A stretch of 64,000 bases of DNA from Kocuria sp. (GCA_031179495.1 JAPSHS010000001.1:1-64000), one strand, 5' to 3'; counted from the stretch's first letter, positions 1-8,676 are shown. Notes: a model not told the origin generated them from the sequence alone. Made by a program: numbers and translations.

Positions 1-1091
1 CCACGGCGAAGATCTACAACCCGAACGGGCAGAACTACCTCTCCGTGGACCGCGAGCTGATGCTGGCCTACAAGGAGTCCGAGCAGGGCGTCATCCTGCA
101 CCCGGGCATCAACGAGGCGGGTGCCAGTGCCGCGTTCACCGCCGCCGGCACGTCCTACGCCACGCACGGCGAGCCGATGGTCCCCGTCTACATCTACTAC
201 TCGATGTTCGGCTTCCAGCGCACCGCCGACGAGTTCTGGGCGGCCGCCGACCAGCTGACCCGCGGCTTCCTCATCGGGGCGACCGCCGGGCGCACCACGC
301 TCACCGGCGAGGGCCTCCAGCACGCCGACGGGCACTCCCCCATCCTGGCCTCGACCAACCCCGCGGTGCTGCACTACGACCCGGCCTACGGGTACGAGAT
401 CGCCCACATCGTCCGGCGCGGGCTCGAGCAGATGTACGGGACCCGTGACGAGGACCACGACGTCATGTACTACCTGACGGTCTACAACGAGCCCTACCAG
501 CAGCCGGCCGAGCCGGAGGACGTCGACGTCGAGGGCATCCTCAAGGGCATCTACCTGCTCAAGCCCGCCGAGAAGGACGGGCCCCGCACCCAGCTGCTCG
601 CGTCGGGTGTGGCCGTGCCGTGGGCGCTCGAGGCGCAGAAGCTGCTCGCCGAGGACTGGAACGTCTCGGCCGACGTGTGGTCGGTCACGTCGTGGGTCAA
701 CCTCCGCCGCGACGGGCTCGCCGCGGAGGAGGAGTCGTTCCTGAACCCGGGCGAGGGGACGCGGACGCCGTTCGTGGCGCAGCAGCTCGCCGGGGCCACC
801 GGGCCGATCGTCGCGTCCTCGGACTTCAGCTCGGACCTGCCGGACATGATCCGCCAGTTCGTGCCCAACGAGTTCGCCACGCTCGGCACCGACGGCTTCG
901 GCTTCGCCGACACCCGTCAGGGCGCCCGCCGCTTCTTCCACGTGGACTCGCACTCCATGGTGGTGCGGGCGCTGGAGATGCTCGCCAAGCGGGGCGAGGT
1001 CGACTGGCGCACCCCGGTCGAGGCGATCGAGAAGTACCGCCTGCACGACGTCAACGCCGGGACGTCCGGCAACGCCGGCGGCGACGCCTGA
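1..1091 (+). CDS. aceE: Pyruvate dehydrogenase E1 component (AceE), C-terminal part, 5' end outside window
   Basis: This is the C-terminal ~363 residues of the homodimeric, thiamine diphosphate-dependent E1 subunit of the pyruvate dehydrogenase complex, which decarboxylates pyruvate and passes the acetyl group to E2. The reading frame is open from base 3, so the gene starts upstream; full-length family members are about 900 residues. Recognisable stretches are YYSMFGFQR, the GLQHADGHS segment of the transketolase-like domain, and [10 protein letters not shown] near the C-terminus. GTG at 45 is an internal valine, not a start. A 21-bp hairpin follows the stop at 1109-1155. Acetyl-CoA made here feeds the fatty acid genes that follow, although those form a separate transcription unit. 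Confidence 0.96.
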   Translation, partial: TAKIYNPNGQNYLSVDRELMLAYKESEQGVILHPGINEAGASAAFTAAGTSYATHGEPMVPVYIYYSMFGFQRTADEFWAAADQLTRGFLIGATAGRTTLTGEGLQHADGHSPILASTNPAVLHYDPAYGYEIAHIVRRGLEQMYGTRDEDHDVMYYLTVYNEPYQQPAEPEDVDVEGILKGIYLLKPAEKDGPRTQLLASGVAVPWALEAQKLLAEDWNVSADVWSVTSWVNLRRDGLAAEEESFLNPGEGTRTPFVAQQLAGATGPIVASSDFSSDLPDMIRQFVPNEFATLGTDGFGFADTRQGARRFFHVDSHSMVVRALEMLAKRGEVDWRTPVEAIEKYRLHDVNAGTSGNAGGDA

Positions 1092-1108
1092 GCCGGGCCC
1101 ACCGGTGC

Positions 1109-1155
1109 ACGACGGCGCCCCGGCCACCCCGCGCGGGTGGCCGGGGCGCCGTCGT
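1109..1155 (+). terminator. Strong GC-rich hairpin after aceE
   Basis: A perfect 21-bp inverted repeat pairs 1109-1129 with 1135-1155 around a 5-nt loop. It begins 17 bases after the aceE stop and lies upstream of the fasR promoter. There is no T tract, as at the other gene ends in this window. Its position fits a terminator separating aceE from the fab regulator. Confidence 0.75.
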
Positions 1156-1186
1156 CGTCACGGTCGGGCGCGGGCGCGGGGTGCTC

Positions 1187-1192
1187 TAAGCT
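1187..1192 (+). promoter_or_regulatory. -10 element of a probable leaderless fasR promoter
   Basis: TAAGCT lies 7 nt before the ATG at 1200, so transcription would begin at or next to the start codon. No convincing -35 is visible. The same spacing recurs at eight other genes in the window. Confidence 0.5.
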
Positions 1193-1199
1193 CGGGGGC

Positions 1200-2474
1200 A
1201 TGGCAGGACAGGACGGGAACCCGACGACGCGCTGGCTGCGCCCGTCGCGCAAGCGCCCCACCGACCGGCACCGCCCCTCCGCCCCGCCGCACCCCAGGAC
1301 GCTCGAGAACCTGAAGGCGAACCTGGGGGCGATCTCGACGGTCGCCACCCGCCGGCTGGAGACGGACCTCGGCTGGTTCGAGGAGCTGCGCGCCGACGAG
1401 CGCTCCGAGCTGGGACTGGTGGCCCAGCGGGGCATCTCCTCGTTCGTGCGCTGGTACGAGGACCCCGAGGAGCCCCTGTGGGTGCTCACCCAGGTGTTCC
1501 GCAGCGCGCCCACCGAGCTGACCCGGTCGATCTCCCTCCAGCACGCCCTGCAGCTGCTGCGCATCGTCGTCGACGTGGTGGAGGAGAAGGTCCCCGAGCT
1601 CGCCAAGCACCACGACGAGGCCGCCCTGCGCGAGGCCGTGCTGCGCTACTCGCGGGAGATCGCGTTCGCCGCCGCCGACGTCTACGCGCGGGCCGCCGAG
1701 AACCGCGGGTCGTGGGACGCCCGGCTGGAGTCCCTCGTGGTCGACGGGATCCTGCGGGGCGAGCACTCCGACTCCCTGCGCTCCCGGATCGCGGCCCTCG
1801 GCTGGGCCTCGACCGGTCCCGTCACCGTGCTCACGGGCTCCGCGCCCGAGGCCACCGGCCCCACGACCGTCGCCCGGCTGCGCCGGCTCGCCGGCCGCTA
1901 CGCGCAGGACTCCCTCGTCTCCATCCAGGGCGACCGGCTCGTGCTCATCCTCGGCGGGCTGGCCGAGCGGGAGACCGCCCTCGAGAAGCTGACCGCCGCG
2001 TTCGGGCCGGGCCCGGTGGCCTACGGCCCGGAGTCCCCCACCATCTTCGAGGCGGGCCGCTCCGCCCGGCTCGCCCACGCGGCCCTGTCCGTGGCCCCCG
2101 CGTGGCCCGCCGCGCCCCGGCCCGTGCACTCCGAGGACCTGTGGCCCGAGCGGGCCATGGCCGGGGACGAGGCCGCGCGCGCCGCGATGGTGGAGTCGGT
2201 CTACCGCCCGCTGACCCGCTCCGCCACCGGCCTGGCGGAGACCCTGTCCACCTACGTCGCCGTCGGCCACTCCCTGGAGGCCACCGCCCGGGAGCTGTTC
2301 GTGCACGCCAACACGGTGCGCTACCGGCTGCGCCGGATCTGCGACCTGACCGGCTGGGACCCCCTGGTCCCCCGGGACGCGTTCGTGCTGCACTGCGCCC
2401 TCCTGGCGGGCCGGCTGGCCGACTCCTGCGCCCCGCTCGACACCTCCGCGCCGGCCGCGGGACCGGTCTTGTAG
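1200..2474 (+). CDS. fasR: PucR-family regulator of fatty acid synthesis (FasR-like)
   Basis: This 424-residue protein ends in a PucR-type helix-turn-helix (about residues 355-415), seen in the stretch ATARELFVHANTVRYRLRRI. The middle is a GGDEF-like/CdaR-type region typical of the family. In Streptomyces coelicolor a PucR-type protein named FasR is encoded directly upstream of fabD-fabH-acpP-fabF and controls that cluster; the gene order here is identical. ATG at 1200 is preferred over the in-frame GTG at 1137 because a -10-like TAAGCT lies 7 nt upstream and the 1137 start would sit inside the aceE terminator. The stop codon forms part of a 17-bp dyad (2469-2485) that may be the regulator's target at the fab promoter. 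The family assignment is secure; the regulatory role is inferred from synteny. Confidence 0.88.
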   Translation: MAGQDGNPTTRWLRPSRKRPTDRHRPSAPPHPRTLENLKANLGAISTVATRRLETDLGWFEELRADERSELGLVAQRGISSFVRWYEDPEEPLWVLTQVFRSAPTELTRSISLQHALQLLRIVVDVVEEKVPELAKHHDEAALREAVLRYSREIAFAAADVYARAAENRGSWDARLESLVVDGILRGEHSDSLRSRIAALGWASTGPVTVLTGSAPEATGPTTVARLRRLAGRYAQDSLVSIQGDRLVLILGGLAERETALEKLTAAFGPGPVAYGPESPTIFEAGRSARLAHAALSVAPAWPAAPRPVHSEDLWPERAMAGDEAARAAMVESVYRPLTRSATGLAETLSTYVAVGHSLEATARELFVHANTVRYRLRRICDLTGWDPLVPRDAFVLHCALLAGRLADSCAPLDTSAPAAGPVL

Positions 2475-2485
2475 CTACCCTACAA
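2469..2485 (+). promoter_or_regulatory. Dyad at the fab promoter, candidate FasR operator
   Basis: TTGTAG and CTACAA form a perfect inverted repeat around a 5-nt spacer, overlapping the fasR stop codon and a -10-like TACCCT (2476-2481). The acpP upstream region repeats the 7-mer GTAGGGT (reverse complement ACCCTAC, present here) at 4720-4726. Confidence 0.45.
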
Positions 2486-2552
2486 ACACCGCCGCGCGGG
2501 TTGGTGGCCTCCGCGCCCCCGCCGCGGGGTGCTTCCTTGCCAAGCTGTGAGG

Positions 2553-3467
2553 GTGATCGCGATCGTCTGCCCCGGACAGGGCTCCCAGAAACCCGGCTTC
2601 CTCACCGAGTGGCTCGCCCTCGACGGCGTGCGCCCCCACCTCGAGCGGCTGGGCGAGGCCGCGGGCCTGGACCTGGTCCGCTACGGGACCGAGGCGGACG
2701 AGGAGACCATCAAGGACACCGCCGTGGCCCAGCCCCTCATCGTGGCCGCCGGCCTGGTGGCCGGACGGCTGCTCGCCGACCGGCTCGGCCCCGGGCGGGA
2801 CGACCTGGTCTTCGCCGGGCACTCCGTGGGGGAGATCACGGCCTCCGCCCTGGCCGGGGCCCTCACCGAGGAGGACGCCATGGCCTTCGTGCGCACCCGG
2901 GCCAACGCCATGGCCCAGGCCGCCGCGACCGTCCCCACCGGCATGAGTGCCGTCCTCGGCGGCAAGGAGGACGAGGTCCGCGACGCGATCGAGGCGGCCG
3001 GGCTCACCCCCGCCAACGCCAACGGAGGCGGTCAGACCGTCGCGGCCGGCACGCTCGAGCAGCTGGCCGCCCTCGCCGAGCACCCGCCCGCCCGGGCCCG
3101 GGTCGTGCCCCTGAAGGTGGCCGGGGCGTTCCACACCGAGCACATGGCCCCCGCCCTCGGCCCCCTGCGGGAGCTCGTGGCCCGCCTGTCCCCCGCCGAC
3201 CCGGTGCACCCGCTGCTCTCCAACGCCGACGGCGCCCCCGTCGCCTCCGGGGCGGCGAACCTCGAAGCGCTCGTGGCCCAGGTCTGCCGCCCGGTCCGGT
3301 GGGACCTGTGCACGCAGACGCTGCTGGAGCGCGGTGTCGAGCAGCTGATCGAGCTGCCCCCGGCCGGCACCCTGGTGGGCCTGGCCAAGCGCGGCATGAA
3401 GGGCGTCCCCGCCCTGGCCGTGAACTCCGCGGAGGACCTGGAGCAGGCCCGGAGTAAGCTTGTCTGA
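2553..3467 (+). CDS. fabD: Malonyl-CoA:ACP transacylase (FabD)
   Basis: FabD moves the malonyl group from CoA to acyl carrier protein, supplying the extender unit for fatty acid elongation in the cytoplasm. The N-terminal CPGQGSQ motif, the nucleophile motif GHSVGE (Ser91) and the catalytic histidine in AFHTEHM (His194) are all present. At 304 residues it is of normal length. The start is uncertain: GTG codons lie in frame at 2529, 2547 and 2553, none with a good Shine-Dalgarno sequence. 2553 was chosen because it gives the family-typical beginning MIAIVCPGQG. It is the first gene of the fabD-fabH-acpP-fabF cluster, 78 bases after fasR. Confidence 0.95.
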   Translation: MIAIVCPGQGSQKPGFLTEWLALDGVRPHLERLGEAAGLDLVRYGTEADEETIKDTAVAQPLIVAAGLVAGRLLADRLGPGRDDLVFAGHSVGEITASALAGALTEEDAMAFVRTRANAMAQAAATVPTGMSAVLGGKEDEVRDAIEAAGLTPANANGGGQTVAAGTLEQLAALAEHPPARARVVPLKVAGAFHTEHMAPALGPLRELVARLSPADPVHPLLSNADGAPVASGAANLEALVAQVCRPVRWDLCTQTLLERGVEQLIELPPAGTLVGLAKRGMKGVPALAVNSAEDLEQARSKLV

Positions 3468-3578
3468 CGTCCGTTCGCGCACCCGGTGCGCGGCACGTCC
3501 CGAGGCCGGAGCAGCCGTTCCGCCCCGCACCGCCGGCCCGTCCGCCGCGCCCGGCCGCACGAAGGAGCAACGACCCCT

Positions 3579-4646
3579 GTGGTGACCCTGAAGCAGAACC
3601 AGACCAACGCGCACTCCCGGATCCTCGGTTTGGGCATCTACCGCCCGGACGTGGTCGTGACCAACGACGATGTGTGCCAGTGGATCGAGTCCTCGGACGA
3701 GTGGATCCAGCAGCGCACCGGCATCAAGACCCGGCACCGCGCCGCCGAGGACGTCGACGTCCTCGACATGTCCGAGCACGCCGCCCGGGAGGCGCTGGCC
3801 GCCGCCGGCGTCGAGGCCTCGCAGCTGGGCGGGGTGATCGTCTCCACGATCTCCTTCCCCTACCTCACCCCCTCGGCGGCCGCGGCACTGGCCCATCGCC
3901 TCGGTGCCACTCCGGCGCCCGCCTTCGACATCTCCGCCGCCTGCGCGGGCTACTGCTACGGCATCGCCCAGGCCGATGCCCTGGTCCGCTCGGGAGCGGC
4001 CGACTACGTGCTGGTCGTCGGCGTGGAGAAGCTCTCCGACGTCATCGACAACAGCGAGCGCTCCATCTCGTTCCTGCTCGGCGACGGCGCCGGCGCCGCG
4101 GTGGTCGGCCGCTCCGAGACCCCCGGCATCGGACCGTCCGTGTGGGGCTCCGACGGCTCCAAGTGGGAGGCCATCCGGATGACCCACCCGCTCACGGACA
4201 TCCGGGCCGTGGAGCAGGGCCGGGAGCGCACCCCCTCCCCCGACCTGCTGGACCCGGAGACCGGCGGGATGCGCGAGGACGCGACGCTGTGGCCCACGCT
4301 CCGCCAGGACGGCCAGACCGTGTTCCGCTGGGCCTCGTGGGAGGTCGCCAAGCGCGCCCAGGAGGCCATGGACGTCGCCGGGGTGAGCCCGGAGGACCTC
4401 AGTGCGTTCATCCCGCACCAGGCGAACATGCGGATCATCGACCAGATGGCCAAGACGCTGAAGCTGCCCGAGTCCGTGGTCATCGCACGGGACATCGCCG
4501 ACTCCGGCAACACCTCCGCGGCCTCCGTCCCGCTCGCGACGCACCGCCTGCTCTCCGAGCACCCGGAGCTGTCCGGGAAGCTGGCCCTGCAGATCGGCTT
4601 CGGCGCCGGGCTGGTCTACGGCGCGCAGGTCGTCGTCCTCCCCTGA
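3579..4646 (+). CDS. fabH: Beta-ketoacyl-ACP synthase III (FabH)
   Basis: FabH starts fatty acid synthesis by condensing an acyl-CoA primer with malonyl-ACP. In Gram-positives making branched chains it prefers isobutyryl- and methylbutyryl-CoA, which would also provide iso/anteiso acyl groups for the ole pathway further along. The Cys-His-Asn triad is visible as Cys122 (ISAACAGY), His280 (IPHQANMR) and Asn311 (DSGNTSAAS) in 355 residues. GTG at 3579 is chosen because an AAGGAG Shine-Dalgarno (3562-3567) precedes it at a suitable distance. Another GTG follows immediately, and an upstream extension to 3486 looks non-coding. A hairpin at 4655-4689 follows the stop. Confidence 0.96.
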   Translation: MVTLKQNQTNAHSRILGLGIYRPDVVVTNDDVCQWIESSDEWIQQRTGIKTRHRAAEDVDVLDMSEHAAREALAAAGVEASQLGGVIVSTISFPYLTPSAAAALAHRLGATPAPAFDISAACAGYCYGIAQADALVRSGAADYVLVVGVEKLSDVIDNSERSISFLLGDGAGAAVVGRSETPGIGPSVWGSDGSKWEAIRMTHPLTDIRAVEQGRERTPSPDLLDPETGGMREDATLWPTLRQDGQTVFRWASWEVAKRAQEAMDVAGVSPEDLSAFIPHQANMRIIDQMAKTLKLPESVVIARDIADSGNTSAASVPLATHRLLSEHPELSGKLALQIGFGAGLVYGAQVVVLP

Positions 4647-4654
4647 ACTCCCCC

Positions 4655-4689
4655 GGCACGTGCACGGATCCCGATCGGGTGCACGTGTC
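4655..4689 (+). terminator. Hairpin between fabH and acpP
   Basis: Eleven bases (4655-4665) pair with 4679-4689 around a 13-nt loop, with one G-T pair; each arm contains CACGTGCAC or its complement. It lies just after the fabH stop and 165 nt before acpP, so it may partly terminate the fabDH message and let acpP run from its own promoter. A protein-binding site is an alternative, because each arm is itself palindromic. Confidence 0.5.
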
Positions 4690-4720
4690 GGTACCGGCGC
4701 GGGGCCTCTGCGAGTCGTCG

Positions 4721-4726
4721 TAGGGT
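4721..4726 (+). promoter_or_regulatory. Possible acpP -10 element
   Basis: TAGGGT fits the TANNNT pattern used at other promoters here and follows the fabH hairpin. It would give a leader of about 120 nt for acpP. No clear -35 is seen. The heptamer GTAGGGT is shared with the dyad upstream of fabD. Confidence 0.3.
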
Positions 4727-4853
4727 TGAACCGCACACCCGTTGTCCCCCGACCGGGCCCCACCGGCCCGACCGGGACAGATGCACCCGGCACCCGCCCG
4801 GGAGCGCCCGTCACCACCGGCTGCCCCGGCAGCCGCAGAGAAAGGAAGCCACT

Positions 4854-5099
4854 ATGGCGAGCAAAGAGGAAATCCTGACCGGTCTGGCAGAGATCGTCAA
4901 CGAGGAGACGGGTCTCGAGACCGAGGCCGTCCAGCTGGACAAGTCCTTCACCGACGACCTCGACATCGACTCCATCTCGATGATGACCATCGTGGTCAAC
5001 GCCGAGGAGAAGTTCGACGTGACCATCCCCGACGAGGAGGTCAAGAACCTCAAGACCGTCGAGGACGCCGTCAACTTCATCGACAACGCCCAGGCCTGA
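4854..5099 (+). CDS. acpP: Acyl carrier protein
   Basis: This 81-residue acidic protein carries growing acyl chains on a phosphopantetheine arm attached to Ser40 in the motif DLDIDSIS. The usual residue after that serine is leucine; here it is isoleucine, a conservative change. The start ATG follows a good AAAGGAAG Shine-Dalgarno. It lies between fabH and fabF, as in Streptomyces. A hairpin and a possible separate promoter upstream suggest it is expressed more strongly than fabD and fabH, which would suit the high amount of ACP a cell needs. Confidence 0.97.
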   Translation: MASKEEILTGLAEIVNEETGLETEAVQLDKSFTDDLDIDSISMMTIVVNAEEKFDVTIPDEEVKNLKTVEDAVNFIDNAQA

Positions 5100-5211
5100 G
5101 CCGGCCGGTCTTCAGCGGGGCGCGGCGGGGCGCAGGATCCGTCGCGCCCCGCCGACCCGCCACCGGGCGGGCCGCCCACCGCTTCACCCCAGGACACGAG
5201 GAAGTGCAGTC

Positions 5212-6471
5212 ATGACCCGCAAAGTAGTCGTCACCGGTCTCGGTGCCACCACCCCGATCGGTGGCACCGTCCCCGAGCTGTGGCGCAGCGCCACCACAGG
5301 CGTCTCCGGTGTCCGTGCCATCGAGCACGACTGGGTGGACACCTACGATCTCGGCGTGCGGATCGCCGCGCCCGTGTCGACCCCCGCCAGCGAGGTGCTG
5401 CCCCGCGTCGAGGCGAAGCGCCTGGACCCGTCCGGGCAGCTGTCGGTCATCGCCGCCCGCGAGGCGTGGGCGGACGCCGGCTTCTCCGGCCCCAACGCCG
5501 AGGCCGCGGAGGAGGTCGACCCCGACCGCTTCGCGGTCGCCTTCGGCACCGGCATCGGCGGGGTCTGGACCCTGCTCGACGCCTACGACACCCTGCAGAA
5601 GCGCGGTGCCCGCCGTGTCATGCCCCTCACGGTGCCCATGCTCATGCCCAACGGCAACGCCGCGGCCGTCGGGATGGACCTCAAGGCCCGCGCGGCCTCC
5701 ATCACCCCCGTCTCCGCCTGCGCCTCCGGCACCGAGGCCTTCTACCAGGGCATGAACCTCATCCGCTCCGGAAAGGCGGACCTCGTGGTGGTCGGGGGCG
5801 CCGAGTCTGCCATCCACCCCGTCACCATCGCCGCGTTCTCCTCGATGCAGGCGCTGTCCAAGCGCAACGACGAGCCCGAGCGCGCCTCCCGCCCCTACGA
5901 CACGGCCCGCGACGGCTTCGTCATGGGTGAGGGTGCCGGCGCCGTGGTGCTGGAGTCGGAGGAGCACGCCAAGGCCCGCGGGGCGCGCGTCTACGCGGAG
6001 CTGGCCGGGGCCGGGCTGACCTCCGACGCCTATCACATCACCGCACCCGACGAGGAGGGCCGCGGCGCGGCCCGTGCCCTGCACGAGACCATGCAGACCG
6101 GTGAGTTCGAGCCGGGCGACGTCAAGCACGTCAACGCCCACGCGACATCGACCCCCCGGGGCGACGCCCCGGAGGCCGGTGCGCTGCGCCGGGCCTTCGG
6201 CTCCGCCGTGGACGACATGTGCGTCTCCGCGACGAAGTCGATGACCGGGCACATCCTGGGTGGCTCGGGTGCCGTGGAGGCCGTCCTGACGGTGCTCGCC
6301 GTGCACCACCGCACGGCCCCGTGCACCATCAACCTGGAGAACCAGGACCCGGAGATCGACCTCGACGTCGTCACCGACGCCCGCGAGCTGCCCTCGGGGG
6401 ACTTCGTCGCCGTGTCCAACTCCTTCGGCTTCGGCGGGCACAACGCCGTCGCCGCGTTCCGCACCGTCTGA
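5212..6471 (+). CDS. fabF: Beta-ketoacyl-ACP synthase II (FabF)
   Basis: FabF performs the decarboxylative condensation of malonyl-ACP with acyl-ACP in each elongation cycle. Active-site Cys170 (SACASG), His310 (NAHATSTP), Lys342 and His347 (TKSMTGH) are all present in 419 residues, the normal length. The ATG has a GAGGAAG Shine-Dalgarno. It is the last gene of the fab cluster and is followed by a 20-bp hairpin shared with the convergent DUF3145 gene. No ketoreductase or enoyl reductase gene lies in this cluster, so those steps are encoded elsewhere. Confidence 0.97.
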   Translation: MTRKVVVTGLGATTPIGGTVPELWRSATTGVSGVRAIEHDWVDTYDLGVRIAAPVSTPASEVLPRVEAKRLDPSGQLSVIAAREAWADAGFSGPNAEAAEEVDPDRFAVAFGTGIGGVWTLLDAYDTLQKRGARRVMPLTVPMLMPNGNAAAVGMDLKARAASITPVSACASGTEAFYQGMNLIRSGKADLVVVGGAESAIHPVTIAAFSSMQALSKRNDEPERASRPYDTARDGFVMGEGAGAVVLESEEHAKARGARVYAELAGAGLTSDAYHITAPDEEGRGAARALHETMQTGEFEPGDVKHVNAHATSTPRGDAPEAGALRRAFGSAVDDMCVSATKSMTGHILGGSGAVEAVLTVLAVHHRTAPCTINLENQDPEIDLDVVTDARELPSGDFVAVSNSFGFGGHNAVAAFRTV

Positions 6472-6485
6472 CCGGCCCGGCGGGG

Positions 6486-6527
6486 GACGACGGGAGGGCC
6501 GCCCCGCGGGGCGGCCCTCTCGTCGTC
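6486..6527. terminator. Bidirectional hairpin between fabF and DUF3145
   Basis: A 20-bp stem (6486-6505 with 6508-6527, one G-T pair) surrounds a 2-nt core. It lies 14 bases after fabF and 32 bases beyond the DUF3145 stop on the other strand, so it can end transcription from both sides. Confidence 0.8.
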
Positions 6528-6559
6528 GGCCCCCGGAGGCGGGGCCGGTCCCTCAGCGC

Positions 6560-7063
6560 TCAGCCGACGCGGTGCAGCCAGCGCACGGGAGCGCCCTCGG
6601 CGGCGTGCCGGAACGGCTCGAGCTCCTCGTCCCAGGCCTCGCCCAGGGCGAGGGAGAGCTCGTTGACGACCAGCAGCGGATTGCCGGCCGCCGTCTCGTA
6701 GGCGTAGCGGATGCGGTCCTCGGAGACCATGATGTTGCCGGCGGCGTCCGTGGTCGCGTGGAAGATCCCCAGGCCGGGCGTGAAGGACCAGCGGGCGCCG
6801 TCGTGGCCCCGGCAGGGGTTCTCGGTCACCTCGAACCGGAGCCGGCCCATGGTGCGCAGGGCCGAGGCCAGGAGGGCGCCCGTGCCGGCGGGGCCCGACC
6901 ACTCGAGCTCGGCGCGCACGGAGCCGGGCTCGGCGTTCTGCCGGACCCACTCGAGCTCGGTGCGCTGACGCGCGACCGACTCCAGCGCCCACTGGATGTG
7001 CGGGCACAGCGCCTGCGGCGCGGAGTGCACGTAGAGCACGCCGCGCGTGGTGGGTGAAGACAT
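6560..7063 (-). CDS. DUF3145 family protein
   Basis: A 167-residue conserved actinobacterial protein of unknown function, recognisable by its N-terminal TRGVLYVHSAP and by WSFTPGLGIFHATTDAAGN in the middle. In Streptomyces the homologue also lies directly beside fabF, which suggests but does not prove a link to lipid metabolism. It has no signal peptide or membrane segment. The ATG at 7063 has a strong GGAGGAA Shine-Dalgarno; extending the frame upstream to 7300 would remove it. The gene is convergent with fabF and shares its terminator. Confidence 0.88.
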   Translation of the reverse strand: MSSPTTRGVLYVHSAPQALCPHIQWALESVARQRTELEWVRQNAEPGSVRAELEWSGPAGTGALLASALRTMGRLRFEVTENPCRGHDGARWSFTPGLGIFHATTDAAGNIMVSEDRIRYAYETAAGNPLLVVNELSLALGEAWDEELEPFRHAAEGAPVRWLHRVG

Positions 7064-7409
7064 GACCTGTTCCTCCGTCGTGTAGGTACGTCTTCCCCAA
7101 CGCCCTGCACGGCAGCGGTCCACCCGCCGGGTCGCGGCGTACGAGCCGCACTCGGGCGATGCAGTTGTCCGGGTGCCCGGTGGACCGTGGGGATTCGAGG
7201 CCCGCACGGCGCCGGGTCGACCCGGTGCCGCACCCTCCGTCCCGGTCCGTCTGCGCGAACGCCGGACCGTCCGGAACGATGGGTACAATACGCAACTCAT
7301 TCAACTGCAAATTCCTCGGGGTCGTCAACCTGTCCGGCGCCGTGCGCCGCGACATGACGCGGCGAGCGACGGCGGCGGCTCTCCCCGGCGGGACGGCCGC
7401 CGGCGGCTT
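7064..7409. other. 346-bp intergenic region upstream of DUF3145, with AT-richer promoter-like core
   Basis: No credible gene is seen. Bases 7284-7320 are clearly less GC-rich than the surroundings. They contain TACAAT on the plus strand (7284-7289) and TATTGT on the minus strand (7290-7285), either of which could be a -10. A small dyad CCGGAC-C-GTCCGG lies at 7262-7274. A DUF3145 promoter here would leave a leader of about 210 nt; a plus-strand transcript antisense to the end of dprA is the other possibility. Confidence 0.4.
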
Positions 7410-8636
7410 CTAGCGACGGCGGCGCCAGCCCTCCCCCGTCCCGTCGGCCAGTCCGCGCTCCTCGAGCCGTCGCAGCCCGCCGAGAACCTCCCGCGGGGAC
7501 AGTCCGGCCACCCGGACCAGGCGGTCCGGGCGGCTGCGCGCCCTCAGGGGCAGCGCGTCCAGGAGCACGCGGTCCGGCTGCGAGAGGCCGTCGACGACGG
7601 AGCCGCGCTCGCGGGCGGCGCAGGTCGCGGCCGTGCCGGTCGTGGCGGTGCCCAGGGGCTGGACCAGCTCCAGCACGTCCTCGGCGTCGGTGACCAGCAC
7701 GGCGCTGCCCTCCCGGACGAGGCGGTGGCACCCGGCGGAGGTCCCGGCGTGGACGCTGCCGGGCACGGCCCCCACGGGCCGGCTGAGTCCGTCCGCGTGG
7801 TGGGCGGTGTTCTGCGCCCCCGAGCGCCACCGGGCCTCGACCACCACCGTCCCGGCCGAGAGCGCGGCGATGATGCGGTTGCGCTGCAGGAAGCGGTAGC
7901 GGCTGGGCGTGCACCCCGGCGCCGCCTCGCTCAGCAGCAGCCCGGCGGCCTCGACGCAGCGGAGCAGCTCCTCGTTGCCGCGCGGATAGAGCCGGTCGAT
8001 CCCGCAGGCCATCACCGAGACCGTGGGCGGCTCGCCCGTGCCGGTGGCCAGGGCGGCGGAGTGGGCGGCCTGGTCGATCCCGTACGCGCCCCCGGAGACG
8101 ACCGTCCAGCCGCGGGCGGCCAGGGCCCCGGCGAGCTCCAGAGTCACCTGGCGGCCGTAGCCGGAGCAGTCGCGGGAGCCGACCACGGCCACCGAGCGGG
8201 CGGCGGGGAACGGGAGCAGCCGGCGCTCGCCCCGGCCCCACAGCCCGATCGGCTGGAACAGGCCCAGATCGGCCAGTGCCTCCGGCCAGTCGGGGTCCTC
8301 CGGGACCGCGAACCACGCTCCGGCGCGGGCGGCGGCGTCGAGGTCCGCGGCCGGGTGGAGCTCTGCGGCGCGCCCGGCCCAGCGATCCAGGGCACGGCGG
8401 AGGTCGATCTGCCGGGGACCGTATCCGGCCTCCGCCCCGGCACGGACGAGACCCGTGTGCTCGGCGGCGGCGATCGGGCGGCGGCCCGAGGCGATCTCGA
8501 GAGCGGCGACCGGCCCGAGGGCCGCCAGCAGCAGCATCGCCGTGGGGTCCGTGGGCTCCACGAGCCGGCAGAGCCCGGCGCGGGCCGCGCGCACGGGATC
8601 CGCACCGGGGACGGGAGCGTGCGGGGCGGGGGGCAT
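7410..8636 (-). CDS. dprA: DNA-processing protein DprA
   Basis: DprA loads RecA onto incoming single-stranded DNA during natural transformation. The 408-residue protein contains the DprA Rossmann-like core with VAVVGSRDCSGYG and SGGAYGID, then RNRIIAALSAGTVVVEA, and a C-terminal winged-helix-like tail (LRRLEERGLADG). ATG at 8636 is preferred over ATG at 8651 because it has a GAGAGGAA Shine-Dalgarno. It follows comM by 40 bases, an arrangement conserved across actinobacteria. No other competence genes lie in the window, so whether the strain is transformable cannot be judged here. Confidence 0.93.
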   Translation of the reverse strand: MPPAPHAPVPGADPVRAARAGLCRLVEPTDPTAMLLLAALGPVAALEIASGRRPIAAAEHTGLVRAGAEAGYGPRQIDLRRALDRWAGRAAELHPAADLDAAARAGAWFAVPEDPDWPEALADLGLFQPIGLWGRGERRLLPFPAARSVAVVGSRDCSGYGRQVTLELAGALAARGWTVVSGGAYGIDQAAHSAALATGTGEPPTVSVMACGIDRLYPRGNEELLRCVEAAGLLLSEAAPGCTPSRYRFLQRNRIIAALSAGTVVVEARWRSGAQNTAHHADGLSRPVGAVPGSVHAGTSAGCHRLVREGSAVLVTDAEDVLELVQPLGTATTGTAATCAARERGSVVDGLSQPDRVLLDALPLRARSRPDRLVRVAGLSPREVLGGLRRLEERGLADGTGEGWRRRR

Positions 8637-8676
8637 GGTCGTTCCTCTCATCGGTGGACGGGGTCGGGCGCCGGGC

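Noticed and set aside
45..47. GTG as start of a 348-residue AceE-like gene
   Set aside because: The frame is open and homologous upstream to base 3; this is an internal codon of a truncated gene.
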